Below, in pieces: positions 1 through 12,000 of a DNA stretch of 64,000 bases (the first letter of the stretch is position 1; each line of letters opens with the position of its first letter). Location: NCBI RefSeq assembly GCF_014356525.2, contig NC_052518.1, positions 28,274,655-28,338,654 on the forward strand, in the 5' to 3' direction. Under the pieces are notes generated by a model, which saw nothing but the letters and a program-made list of their open reading frames with translations, was not told where the DNA came from and made no database searches. This stretch comes from Nilaparvata lugens. Lineage: Eukaryota; Arthropoda; Insecta; Hemiptera; Delphacidae. Made by a program: the position numbers and the translations under genes.

Positions 1-299
1 CACCACTGAACCGGCATCCATTTTGCATTCAATGATAATAAATGTTAGCATCTTGTATAAGTCGTGATATACTGCTCTTGGAATACAATTTTGATGCAAT
101 TAATGTCACAAATGTTGGTGGCTGCCAAGATAAAAGAAAATTATATTAAATTTCTGGTACTGATATTATTTTTTACCAGAGACCACTACCAGCCGAGACC
201 ACTACCGAGACCAGGAGCAGAGCAGCGAGCAGGCCAATGAGGGAACCACGGCGAGACTAACCGCAACCTGAGGTGTCTTCCTTGTCTACTACCCAGCCG
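1..299. other. Left edge, no gene recognised
   Basis: AT-rich up to about 178, then abruptly GC-rich with two near-repeats of a 'gaccactacc' phrase (181-212). The switch in composition marks the start of the GC-rich unit that carries the ORF at 300-764. I see no other coding signal here. Confidence 0.5.
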
Positions 300-764
300 A
301 TGCCTAGGAGGAACCGAGCCGGCCGCCGAATCCAGAAGAGGAGGGCCCTACGTCGGCTTCGCCAGGTGGAGGAGAGGCTGAGGCTGTACACCGCCGCGCC
401 AGCTGCGCCCCAAGACTTAGCGCCCCAGCCTAACAACTGGCGCGCGGTTCTGGATGCGCGGGTTGGGTGCCGAACCGACATCGGAGTGTGTGCAGCGGAA
501 GCCTACGACCCTGCCTGCCCGGGGTTTGACCGAAGGCCCCTTCTAAACGAGGAAGTGGTCGAGGAGGTCCTCCCGGCGGAGATTCGGCACGGCCTCTGGC
601 TAGTAGATCACCCGGTCAGCCCTCTCCGTAGCCCGGGTAAACCAGAGTGGAGACTGCGAACTATTGACTTGAGCCCCTGCCGGCCTGCTCTCGCACCAGA
701 CGGACCTGCCCGGGACCCTCGCGCGGCGTGGTATCGCGCCAGTCGACGACTACTAAACATCTAG
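300..764 (+). CDS. GC-rich ORF of unknown function
   Basis: An open frame of 154 codons starting at the first ATG (300); it can be read further upstream only from a GTG. The first 30 or so residues are very basic (runs of R and K such as RRNRAGRR), and the middle and end are rich in proline and alanine. I recognise no domain. Its GC content is far above that of everything nearby, including the Dyb exons, which suggests either horizontal or element-derived origin or a composition artefact that keeps stops away. What supports a real transcription unit is the series of three histone-type stem-loops 9-90 bases after the stop. The opposite strand also has a 74-codon open frame, as expected of GC-rich DNA. 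It could be a decayed element protein; I do not assign a function. Confidence 0.35.
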   Translation: MPRRNRAGRRIQKRRALRRLRQVEERLRLYTAAPAAPQDLAPQPNNWRAVLDARVGCRTDIGVCAAEAYDPACPGFDRRPLLNEEVVEEVLPAEIRHGLWLVDHPVSPLRSPGKPEWRLRTIDLSPCRPALAPDGPARDPRAAWYRASRRLLNI

Positions 765-772
765 CCTGCCTT

Positions 773-851
773 GGCCCCTTTTAGGGCCACCAGCAACAAT
801 CTTGGTCCCCTTTCAGGGCCACCAGCAACAAACTTGGCCCTTTTCAGGGCC
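773..851 (+). promoter_or_regulatory. Three tandem histone-type 3' stem-loops
   Basis: Three copies spaced about 31 nt apart (773-788, 804-820, 836-851), each with a GGCCC-type stem around a T-rich loop and followed by CACCA. The third copy (836-851) matches the metazoan histone pre-mRNA stem-loop design exactly: a six-base-pair stem GGCCCT/AGGGCC, a four-base loop TTTC and a 3' flank ACCA, followed by a purine-rich AAAAG. The first two copies have imperfect closing pairs. No histone gene lies upstream; only the unknown ORF at 300-764 does. Confidence 0.5.
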
Positions 852-861
852 ACCAAAAGCC

Positions 862-1184
862 ATTTTTTTCAGACAGTGGTAACAAACCCCTCGCTCAACC
901 CGACTGACTAGCCCAATTGATGAACGAGCCACACCTTCCGCCATATCAACCTCCTGTGTGAATTTATAATTTACAAAAGTAATATATTCTGATTTTTGTA
1001 AACAATACCTTGACAGAAATGAAAATACATTTGAAAGCTTAAAAAATATATTGGAAATTTGAATTTTCAAAATGTGTTCTGAGTTTTCTAAAAGAAAGTT
1101 TAAAAGTTAATTATACTCTGAATCTCTCTTTTTGTATCTCTCATATTTCTATGATGAGACAGAAATTTTTTGTTGCAATAAGAC
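862..1184. other. Non-coding stretch
   Basis: AT-rich sequence without motifs or ORFs I can support. Confidence 0.5.
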
Positions 1185-1425
1185 GTTTCATAAAAATTTA
1201 GAAGTCCTGTAATACAGGAACAGCTGATTTTATCGGCTATATTGAACATGTAATTGGAATGGTGACTCTCCTGTATTACAGGACTTGTAAGTCACTGTCC
1301 CCTGTTTCATAAAAACTTGGAAGTCCTGTAATACAGGAACGGCTGATTTTATCAGCTGTATAGAGCATGTAATTGGAATGGTGATCCTCCTGTATTTCGT
1401 GACTTATAAGTTTTATGAAACAGGG
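1185..1425. repeat. Two tandem copies of a ~120-bp palindromic unit
   Basis: Copy 1 (1185-1303) and copy 2 (1304-1425) both run from GTTTCATAAAAA to a bottom-strand match of the same phrase. Each holds an internal AAGTCCTGTAATACAGGA palindrome and a shared CATGTAATTGGAATGGTGA core. Each unit can fold on itself, so this looks like a tandemly duplicated foldback or MITE-like element. The second copy's right half is less well conserved. Confidence 0.6.
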
Positions 1426-1650
1426 CCCAGGTTTCACTGAGTAATAAAATAAATAAACAATTGCAATGATTTATTGAACGAGCGTTAGCGAGTTCTCACC
1501 TTTGACTTACTGAAGGCCAAAGTCGTTGTCCATCTGTTTGTATGTTCTACAATAACATTAGAGAGAATTGATCAATCAGCTTCAAATGTTGAACACGTAT
1601 TCTTTGAACCTTATTACAGGTCAAGTTCGTTGGACAGCAGAGTTCACTAA

Positions 1651-1875
1651 GGCCCGCCGCAAAGTAGACCCACGCTAATCCACGAAAAGCAACCCACGCC
1701 GTGGGATGTTTTGTAAACCATTGCTAGGCTTCTCTAGACATCTGTGTAATACATGCAATGAATAATCACTTGTCAGCTGATTGATTATGAATAATTTTAT
1801 AGCAATGGTTTAAAAAACATTCCACAGCGTGGGTTGCTTTTCGTGGATTAACGTGGGTCTACTTTGCGGCGGGCC
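1651..1875. mobile_element. Hairpin MITE with TAA target duplication (PIF/Harbinger-like)
   Basis: A 225-bp element whose first ~75 bases are nearly the reverse complement of its last ~75. The left end begins GGCCCGCCGCAAAGTAG and the right end closes with CTTTGCGGCGGGCC. A TAA trinucleotide stands on both sides (1648-1650 and 1876-1878), which is the 3-bp target duplication typical of PIF/Harbinger elements. It has no coding capacity. Confidence 0.85.
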
Positions 1876-2184
1876 TAACTCCATCGTCCTTTTTCAAAAT
1901 ATACAAATAACATTGAAAGTGCTAAAGAAGAAAAATTTGTTTCGATTTTTTTATCATTTAGCCAGCTGGAATTAATTAGATGCTATTAATGTAATTTTTC
2001 ATTTCATTTAAAAAAGCTGATGCTATTTGGCAGGCTGGTATCACACTGACTGTCCTTTATGCGCCGACACATGATTTCAGCTGAATAATACTCAACATAA
2101 TAATTCATTTATAAGTTCTATATTAATGTTAACGTCTGTCTGCCTGTCTATTGACTGTAACATACGCGTAATTGATAATACTAA

Positions 2185-4806
2185 TTGTGATAGCTTCTAA
2201 AACTATCCCCAGTAAGACAGTAACTAGAATTAATTTTGATAAACTAAAATTAGATCTTGAAACTCAGGGTTGGGATGAGATTTATGACAATTTTACCGAT
2301 GATATTGACACCTTAGTTGATAAATTTACCATCAAGATGAATGAAATTATTAATAAATGCACAGAAACTGTTAATTATTCACACAAAAACAGACCCTTGA
2401 AAAAATGGATTACTCCTAGTTTGATTTCAGCCATTCGTAAAAGGGATAAAATTCATATTAAACTGAATAAACAACCGTTCAATATTAAACTTAAACAAGA
2501 CTACATAAATTATAGGAATATTTTGAACTCATTAATAAGGAAAGCAAAGAATGATTATTACAACAACAAATTTGCAGAGTATAAAAACAATTCCAAGAAA
2601 AGATGGGAGTGTATTTCTGAATTGATGGGAAAAGAGAGAGTATATCAAGAGCCTAAAATTGATCCAAAAATTTTAAATAATTATTTTGTGAATGTAGGAG
2701 TTGAACATGCAAAAAAATTATTGGACTCTGTAAACAATATTGAAATACCACAATCATTAAATGCACCTCCAGTAGATAGCATGTTCCTGAGCCCAACTTG
2801 TGTAAACGAAATTTTAGAAGTAATCGGAGAACTGAATAATGGTGCTTCTCCATGGGTAGATGGTATCAGTACTCATTGTGTCAAACTAATAAGTGAACAT
2901 ATTGTTCTCCCATTAGAACATATTATAAATAGATGTTTTTCAGTGGGTTATTTTCCGAGGGCGTTTAAATCTGCAAAAATTATTGCATTGTACAAGAGTG
3001 GTGATAAGGCAAATCCAGAAAATTATCGACCCATTAGTATTTTGAATAGCTTCTCTAAAATTATGGAAAAGATTATTAAAAAAAGAATGTTAAATTACCT
3101 AGACATCAATAATTTCCTAGAAAAAAATCAATTTGGTTTTCAGCATGGAAAGTCTACAACTGATGCAGTTATCCTCCTAACTAAATTGATAGATGAAAAC
3201 TTCAACTCTAAACAAAAAACATTGGCTGTATTCTTAGATCTAGCAAAAGCGTTTGATACCGTCCCTCATAGCATTTTATTGAAGAAATTAAATAATTGTG
3301 GGATAAGAGGCTTATGTAATGAACTTCTGAAAAGCTACCTTCAGGACAGAAAACAAACATTAAACTTGAATGGTACATCAGTTACAGATCAATCATCTAG
3401 TTTTGGTCTACCGCAGGGTACAGTTCTGTCCCCGGTATTATTTTTGATCTACTTGAACGATGCTCTAAAATTAAAAATACCACATTGTACCCAAATTTCA
3501 TTTGCTGATGATACAGCCTTAGTTTTTTCGGGTGAATCCTGGCACCAAGTATACCAATCTGCTAATGAGGGTTTAAAAATTATGAAGAATTGGATGGATA
3601 ATCATATTCTAACTGTTAACTTGAAAAAAAACAAAGTATATCACCTTTTCTCCGACACTAGCAGGTCAACCTGAGGACTCATTGCATTTGAAAATGCACT
3701 CTGATCCTCACTGCTTGAATGATGGGTTGAACTGTTTGTGCCAACAAATTGAAAAAGTTAATTCTATAAAATATTTGGGAGTGATGGTGGATAGATATTT
3801 GAAATGGGATACTCATATGAATTACCTATCTTCTAAACTTAAATTTCTTATTTATAGTTTCTACAAAGTAAATCAATTGAAAGACCTGGATGTAAAAAGA
3901 TCAATTTATTTTGCGTATGCCCACTCGCTGTTTCAATATGCGATTGAAGCTTGGGGTGGTGCATATGATTGTCACTTTAATAAAGTCTTCACACTACAAA
4001 AGCATCTTATAAGGGCAGCACTGGGTAAACCAAGACGATACCCAAGTAAGAAACTTTTTGAAGAATTGAGTGTTCCCACACTAAGACAGATGTATGTAAC
4101 TAGGTTTGCACTTAAATAAGAATAGAAGTAATCTAGAAATTAGAAATATACCGTACCAAACTCGTTCATTAGCATTAAATAATTTCAATATCAACTTAAT
4201 AAAACTAGTAGTTTGTCGACATCAATTCACCTATCTTTGCAATATATTTTCAAACAAAATTCCGATAAAACTAATTAATTCAAAAATTACTAAAGCACTT
4301 ATCAAGGAAATAAATGTATGGGTTAAGCAGAATATATATTTTACAATGCCTAAATGTTAATAAATCTATTCATGATTCTTTTGAGTTTTGAATGTCTTTC
4401 TATCTTTTGTATTATTTATGAAAATTGATTAAGCACTGGGATGTGCTCACAACTGAAAATTTCATTTTTTATTGTATTCTTCTTCATTAGTTTGCATTTA
4501 GAAGATTTAAATGTAGGCTGTATGACTTGTTTTTGGTTATCATCTGTATAATTGGTTTTAACACGAAATTATTCAATTCTTATCATTGTATTATTTATAA
4601 GAAGTATTACTATAATATTTATTACATAGGTATATATTTTTTTCCTTTTTTCAGTATTGCTATAGGCTACTTCGTACTGTTTGCTTTATGAACTCACAGC
4701 TAGCGCACAAGTTTAACTTTGCTGGCTGTGCCAAATCATTCATGTTTTGTAACTATTATGTAAAAATTTGGCGAAATAAACATTCTTATTAATAAACATT
4801 CTTATT
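2185..4806 (+). pseudogene. 5'-truncated CR1/Jockey-like LINE, reverse transcriptase
   Basis: Reads from the endonuclease-RT linker into a full reverse transcriptase: NYRPIS, the QFGF motif, the AKAFDTV box (motif A), GLPQGTVLSP (motif B) and the catalytic FADD (motif C, about 3500). The first frame closes with TGA at 3672-3674. The thumb and C-terminal region (YLGVMVD, later WGGAYD) continues in another frame from about 3682 to 4119, so a frameshift separates them. The end continues in a third frame (4106-4360). The 3' end carries a direct duplication of an AATAAACATTCTTATT phrase (about 4777-4806), as CR1-group tails often do. The endonuclease domain is missing. Dead copy. Confidence 0.85.
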
Positions 4807-6292
4807 ATAGCAGTTGCTATGACATTGACAAATTTTCTATGACAATTTTTTTTGTTCAGTGTTAAAATTGTGAGTAGAGCTACTATTAGTGTTTACTAAC
4901 ACTCGATTATTCAATGTAGGTACCCATATATTTCATTTTTGTATCACTAGTAGTTCTGTGAACAGTAGACCTCGCGCAGTTATAACGACGTCCCAAACCA
5001 TAAGCACATCCACACTGATACACTAACTATTTATTTGATCAGATCATGCTTACACAAGATTCAATTAACATATAACGCTTTCCAGAATTTAGCGCGAGAA
5101 AACCAGAAGACATCTAGGCGCCCAGACGAGCTGTTATAAGTTCTTTGCATCCTATTTAATAGTGCATAAAAATTGCATTCAATCAGGCATGCAATTTATA
5201 GTCTACACAGGTGCTAATTTTTTACCAAGTTACATAGAGATATTGAATTGCATGCATCATGGCATGCAATTTATAGTCAACTCGACAGCTGATTTATGAT
5301 GAATAATTCTATAGTCTGATTTTCACTCTAATATTGACGTATGAAGGAGGCTCCTTTTTCCTTTTATATTATCCTTGAAATGTAAAATTTCCAAAAACCT
5401 TGTATATAAGTCGACGCGCAATTTAAAAAGGAACATAAATATACCTGTCAAATTTCATGAAAATCCATTACCGCGTTTCGCCGTAAATGCGCAATATATA
5501 AACATTTAAACATTAAGAGAAATGCCAAACCGTCGACTTGAATCTTAGACCTCACTTCGGTCAATTAATTATTAGTATTATCTTTAATGTTGAGATCATT
5601 GAAACGTTTTCAGATATATGTGCAGGTTTTGTCATTAATTTTCTTTTTAAATTCTGTATCGAAATCATGTATCATATGACCACGTTCCTATTTGAAAAAA
5701 GAAGTTGTATTAAAAATGAAGTTGGATCCAAGATGGCGGAATATAGTTTTGAAGCGATAGAAAGTAGTTTTTTTTTCAATTGGAATAGGATCCCCATGGA
5801 ACCTAATGTCATCATACTACTTGTAAAAGAGATATTTAACTGTTTCCATAATAATTCTCATCAACTCAGGGTATAATTACAAATTGCGGATTTCAGAGAT
5901 CAATACAACAGTTCATGAGCGAGTTCTATAACCCAGGGGTCACTAGTTATTCTATTAAAAAACAAATCAACTGTCAGCTGGATTATAAATTACATTCAAT
6001 ATGTTTTTATATAAATACGAGTAGCCCTTACAAAGAAAGCAAGTAATATTGGAGTATGGAGAAAATTCCTCCTACTCTCATAATATTATTATCCTGAAGG
6101 AAACACAAATTGAGTCAGCTGTATTTCGTCTATTTTTGCAAATTGGTTTTTAATGCCTAAGGACATTATGGACCGGTTTCCGAGCTCGGGATTTAGTTAA
6201 GTTCTATACTTTAAACAGCTGGAGTTGGAAAATTTGCTTTCCAAAATGGGGCATAGTCCACGTTTAAATTAAATTTTCGAAAAACTAGAAAG

Positions 6293-6410
6293 CCGGTTAA
6301 GTTTTAATTGTGATTAATTCCACGAGAACCAATCAGAGAAGCCGTTCCATCAAAAAGGTCTTCTCTGATTGGTTTTCGTGAAATTAACCACGGTTAAAAT
6401 TTAACCGGAT
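6293..6410. mobile_element. Short foldback MITE
   Basis: The arms CCGGTTAAGTTTTAA (left) and TTAAAATTTAACCGG (right) enclose further pairing (CCAATCAGAGAAG against CTTCTCTGATTGG). The whole 118-bp unit is one hairpin, with the phrase TTTTGTGCAACCAGGC just to its right. Families with this design are common in insect genomes. Confidence 0.65.
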
Positions 6411-7312
6411 TTTGTGCAACCAGGCTGTATAAATACAGTGTTTCGCTGTAAATGCGGAACACCCATCAAGAGAAAAGCAAAACCGTCAACTTGAATCTTG
6501 GACCTCGCTTCGCTCGGTCAATGAATAATATTTTATAGTCTCATTATTTCTTTGATCAGAAGTAGATGATGTATATATAGCGATATTGGAGTATGAAGGG
6601 TTTCACTAAAATTACTATTGCCCAGGTCAGTAAAATAATTGAAAACGTGAATCTTTTGCTTTGATTGTTTTCTATTATAGATATGGCAACAGGAATTTAT
6701 TTTGGTTGTTTCTCCATAAAAGTTTTTTATTGATACTACTAGTCTATATATCAATAATAATTTTTATTGATTTAAATACTATTTATATATCATTAAATAT
6801 TATTTATTACCCCGTCACATTATATTATGATGAAGTGGGGTATCATTTTTTTAAAAATGTGCAAAAACAGTACGGTAGGCCTAAAACTTTTCTGATTATT
6901 AATTTTGTGAGATAATGGAATAAGTAGGTAATCAATAATATTAAATATAAATAAAAATACTGAAATGGAGTTTTTTTAACGAATAAGTTTTTCAAAAATT
7001 AATATTCTTTTGAGAAAAATTCTCTATTCAAAAATACCATGAAGAAAATATCCATGTACATTTACTGAATCAAAGCTCGTACTGTATATGTCCAACTACA
7101 TTTTCTATTTCACTTGTGGCTTCAGTTCCATTGTGCATTATGATCACTTGACCTAAGTTTGCAGGTTGAATAATGAAAAAAATGAATTCTTTATCTGACA
7201 TTGCAATTGGATTATAATAATGTTGTTTATCCAAGTTGATAAGCATTTGAAAAATATTTTGAAAAGATATTAGGGAAATATTTTGGGACTGTGACATGAT
7301 ACACACCACACA

Positions 7313-7800
7313 CCTGAAAATAAACTATTCATTTTTTGAATTTTCTAAATATTATTATTACTGTATTTCTGTTTTATTGTTTTTATTCATTTTTATAATG
7401 AAACTTCTTCTGAATGTTTATTTCAAATTTTGATGATTGTAATTTCACACTACTTTGCATGAATTCATTAGAAGTAAAATGATGACATGCTGAACTTCTG
7501 AAAGCAAACTATTTCTTTTTTTTTTAATTCTTTATATCATTATTGTATACAATTTTTGTTTTGTCGTTTATATTATGAGAATCTCACTACATGTTTCTCA
7601 CAAATTTTGATGATTGTAATTTTACATACTGCATTGACTTATTGATTTAATAAAAAAATATGAACATCTGTAAACAAACTACCGTATTTCCTTCTTTGAT
7701 TTTTTATATTATTGCATATAATTTTTGTTCTGTCGTTTCTATTATGAGACTCTTCATAAATTTGTTTCTTACAAATGTTGATGATTGTAATTTTATGCCT
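7313..7800. repeat. Three degenerate tandem copies, ~160-190 bp each
   Basis: The phrase TTTTGATGATTGTAATTT recurs near 7425, 7605 and 7780 (with one G in the last copy), each preceded by a similar AT-rich block with TTTTTGTT...TCGTT...ATTATGAGA. The copies have diverged substantially, so the array is old. Confidence 0.55.
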
Positions 7801-8499
7801 TGGTATTTGAATATTACTCAAGAGAATATACAAAATCTATCTGATTGTTTTTTTCATACTACATTTTTACTTATTTTTGGAGAAAAAAATAAATATCTAT
7901 TATTCTGATTTTAATTTTATATATCATTGACTTATTCCTGAAAATAAAATAAAAAATGTATTAAGTTATGCTGAATTTATATTTTCCAGCTCATGATATT
8001 GGTACCTGATCTGATTTCCCAATAGTAAACCGTTCCTAAACTCGTTATGTCCAAATTACATTTCCAAAATCCATCAATCCAAACTATTTTTCTATTTTCT
8101 CACAAAACTCGTGTCACTTGATTTTCTATAGAAGTGTGGAAATTTATGTCATGAATAAACTCCTATGGATGTGTTGTCCAACGTTCAGAGAAATTATAAT
8201 TCAGAGGACAAGTATAAACTATATCCATAGATTCATATCATTTCACATCTTTTCCGAAAAATAAAATTATTACGCATCTGAAACAAACTTTTAAAATTCG
8301 TAATCTTAAAATCTTTAAATTCGTATTTGCGCGCCTTTTTTGGAGAACGAAGCTTGGAACAAGGGATTCATAGAGCTACATATTTTGAAAGCAAATTATT
8401 CCTCCTGGAGCGCTGAGAGCTGCCTACGTCATGGATTAGCTATATATAGCTTGTTTACAACGTCGACAGAGTGGTGAATGGTTTGTTTACAAAGTCGTC

Positions 8500-8649
8500 C
8501 GAGTGGCTGTCTCCCGTACGTATATATTTATATCACGATCACGATCACGGACTCACGGTTAGTCTTAGTACCGTATTGGAATTGAAATGTGTTTGACTTT
8601 TTGAACTAGTTCCAAATGTATTCGATGGCAATTTTCTCGACAATTAAAG
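8500..8649 (+). other. Dyb: Probable 5' non-coding exon of dystrobrevin
   Basis: The sequence ends at a strong donor (AAAG followed by GTGAGT, 8650-8655). Its natural partner is the acceptor CTTCCAG ending at 8870. A short upstream ORF beginning near 8617 would run through the junction and stop immediately in the next exon. The transcription start is not resolved; a CACGATCACGATCACGG repeat lies just upstream of the exon body. Confidence 0.45.
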
Positions 8650-8870
8650 GTGAGTTAGGATGAAAAGAATGTTCATGTAACCGAATCAATGCATCTATTC
8701 CCATAAATTATATTGTATCAATTTTTTATATTGTATGTAGGTATTGTGATATGATTGTATTGATTTGCCCTAGACTGCAGTTACAAACACGCCCAGGTTA
8801 TTGTTTCATGATATATTGTTATCTATAATATGGTTGAGATTCTAATTGATTTTAATTTCTAAACTTCCAG

Positions 8871-9067
8871 ATTGAAACTAGTTTTGAAGATTAACAAGTT
8901 TGATAGCACATTCACAATGAGTGAGGAAATACCGAATCAAGGCTCGAGATTTGCCGAGCAAAGAATGCAATTGATGCAAGAGATGCGGTGCCAGAACTTT
9001 GACATGATTCGATTTGCTTCTTATAGAACTGCTTGTAAACTGAGATTCGTTCAGAAAAAGACAAATC
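8871..9067 (+). CDS. Dyb: Dyb coding exon 1 (start codon 8917)
   Basis: The acceptor CTTCCAG ends at 8870 and the donor GTAAGT starts at 9068. Coding begins at 8917 (MSEEIPNQ) and gives residues 1-50 plus one base. It contains the family signature [13 protein letters not shown]. Confidence 0.9.
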
Positions 9068-12000
9068 GTAAGTATAATATTATTTTGGTTGTGAGCTGTG
9101 TTTACCGTTGTATTATCCTTGCATATAGGCTAACCGAAATTGATGTGTTAAACCTAAGCTCTACTTACATTACATTTATAGAAAAACACCCTTGTACTTG
9201 GTATTATCCAGTGGCAAGTAGTTGAGTTTTTTGTTCTTCCATTTATATGAAGTGAATAAGCCGACATTAATTAGCCTGCCGGTATATATTTGATCCGTAG
9301 GCTAAACCATTTACCACTAGAAACAGTTGTTTAAGTTCATTGGCCGCATTTAATCCGTAGGCTATACCATTTACCACTAGAAACTGTTGTCTAAGTTCAT
9401 TGGGCGCATTTGAGATTTAAGAAATATAAATAGAATAGAATGAAATCAAAATAAAATACAGGTACTTGAATTACTCAACGACGATAATTAGTGATGCACT
9501 GGAATCATTTTGAATCTTCAAATCCCAAGTTTTTTATAGGCTAGGTTAAAGTAACCTAGGTACAACAGCTAAACAATAATGAAATAATTTATTTATTTTT
9601 TTATTATAACAAATATTGTTTATTGTTAGTTTTAATATCTCAGTAGTCATCCTTTTACATGATTCATAATATGTAACCCTCTTTCAATGTTTTCTTTAAA
9701 GTAGGAAATTTTGAGATTTCTTTCTTTATCGGTATTGTGGGATGATTGCCAACTTTTCAAATGCCGTAGGCCTAATCATAATAAATTACTAAGATAATAT
9801 AATGAGAATTATACTTGCGAAGATTAAATTCATTAAGTTTGATTTAAGTTACATCCTTTTGAAATGGATTGTGAATGGAATGTGTTTTAATCTGACTGTT
9901 GGGTTGATTTCTTTGTTTTCAGTGAACTCTATAGACATTTGGAATGTGATCGAAGCATTTCGCGAGAATGGGCTGAATACACTGGAGCCTCAAACTGAGG
10001 TTAATGTTTCTAGGTTGGAAACTCTTGTTTCTAGTCTGTACCAGAACCTCAACAAGCGACTGCCACTCGCCCAGCAAGTGCATGTCGAGAGTCACTCTAG
10101 TCTCCTTCTCAACTGGTTGCTTTCCATTTACACATTAGAAACGATGGGAAGGATAAGGGTATTCTCTATAAAGGTGGCATTGGCCACTATGTGTGCCGGA
10201 AAACTGATGGACAAGCTCAGATGTAAGTCAACCAAAATCATCATCCTTATTAGCAAAGGAAAAGTTCAGCAAGTCCTGCATTCCAAAGAATTTCTGCTCT
10301 GCTGGGTTGAAAAAGAATACCATCGCTTTTATGGCAATGTTTATTATTTCTCTGCCCAGCAGATATTCATTGCAAATCTAGTCGAAAATTGACTATAGTA
10401 AGGTCCACGTTATAATGGCAGTGGATAAAGATAGAAGAACAGCGTTGCCGATTCTCTGTCTTAATTATATTTCTACACTGTCAAAAACAGATTTGGCATC
10501 GTTGCGGAGTCAGAAAAGGATAGTACTACCTGCTTTGTCGAATGATAGACAAGGATAGCAACATCAAAGTTTATGAAATACTGTCATTATAACGTGGACC
10601 TCACTTAGCTATTTCATTCATTATCAGAGCTATTGACAGTGAAGATTCTTGATACTGTGTGTTACTGAATTGATTAGGTTGTGCTCAAAATTGTTGGTCA
10701 AATTTGCCAATTCTCTACATGATCATTAAAATAATCATTCAAGTTTCAATGTTGATCGTCAACGAGCGGCATTATATTTTCTTCAATCGATTGAATAACA
10801 AAACTTAGGGCCAGTTGCACGTACGTCTGTTGAATATTGACATTTAACTGTGTCGCTAGTGTCAAGTGCTACCTGCAGACGAACCAGATCGAAAACTAAC
10901 CTCAAAAATCAGAATCTAATTTTGAATGCTAATATCAGCTAGATACACTTCTCTATCTTATTAACGGATGAAATTCATTCATATATTTAGCTCATACTTT
11001 GAATTTTGTAGTTTTTTGCCAAAAACTAATTGTAAGACAGCTATCAGTAGGTACCTAATCGGCGTTAGTTGGATTTAATCCCCCGTGAATGGACTGTTGA
11101 AAGTATTTTACGTCGATTAGTTCAACCGGCGTTATTTTTCGATTTTTACCTTAGTGCAACCAAATTTTCTTCATTTCAGCCGTTTCTCCGTTAAAATGGT
11201 GCCAACTAATCAGAATTAAAAATTTTTTACGCCGGTTAGTTTAATCGGCGTTATCGCTTGAAATTTCTGTTTTGTACAACCAAAATGCTAATCTCGATTA
11301 AAGTATAGCATTTTATCGTGATTAACGTTAACCGACGTACGTGCAACTGGGGGTTAATGATTTATGCGTAATGAATTCATAAAATCTATTTTTTGCCATA
11401 CAATAAATACTTATTCAAAACATAATAAAAGAAAATACATAATTTTATAATCAAAAGTATAAAATAAAATGAAAATCAGGCATGAATAATAATTTTTTTA
11501 CTTCAACTTAGTCAACAAATAATATCATAGATATCTATAATTAGACCTACCGCAACCGTATTATTCATTGAAAGAACGAGAAACTTGGTTAGTCTCCATT
11601 TGTCACAACCAAATTAATAAGGGAATCATTCATAGATAGCAGAAATGCAGCTAATAACATTTTAAGGCTTCCTAAATCATAAGCAACCTTTCTTCAATAA
11701 TTATCTGTTTTCCTTAGCCCCAAATTATTTAACAATGTGCCTGATCTGATTTAAAGAACTATTCAATAATTAAATTTTAAATTATATATTTTTTAATTAA
11801 AAAAAACTGATTTACAAACGGCTTATTAGTGTTCCACCTGAGATTATTGAGAGTTTATTCATTGTCATTGGTTGACATTATTTTCAATAGTAATAGCATA
11901 GAGATGCAATATCATAAGTAAATATCTCATGGTTAAGGGCGTCTATATCGCAATTTTCAATGTTAACTCAAGCCTATAGTCCATGTAGTTCTTTCCCGTG

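Larger units (their letters stand above)
4807..8499. other. Intergenic DNA upstream of dystrobrevin
   Basis: No gene that I can support. It contains a small foldback element (6293-6410), a duplicated phrase at 5465-5570 and 6435-6530 (both end ACTTGAATCTTGGACCTC-like), a degenerate triple repeat (7313-7800) and long AT-rich runs. The short ORFs here have low-complexity composition and no motifs. Confidence 0.5.

Noticed and set aside
9802..10392. A 196-codon ORF that looks like a separate gene
   Set aside because: Its middle is Dyb coding exon 2 (9923-10222); both ends are intron read-through.
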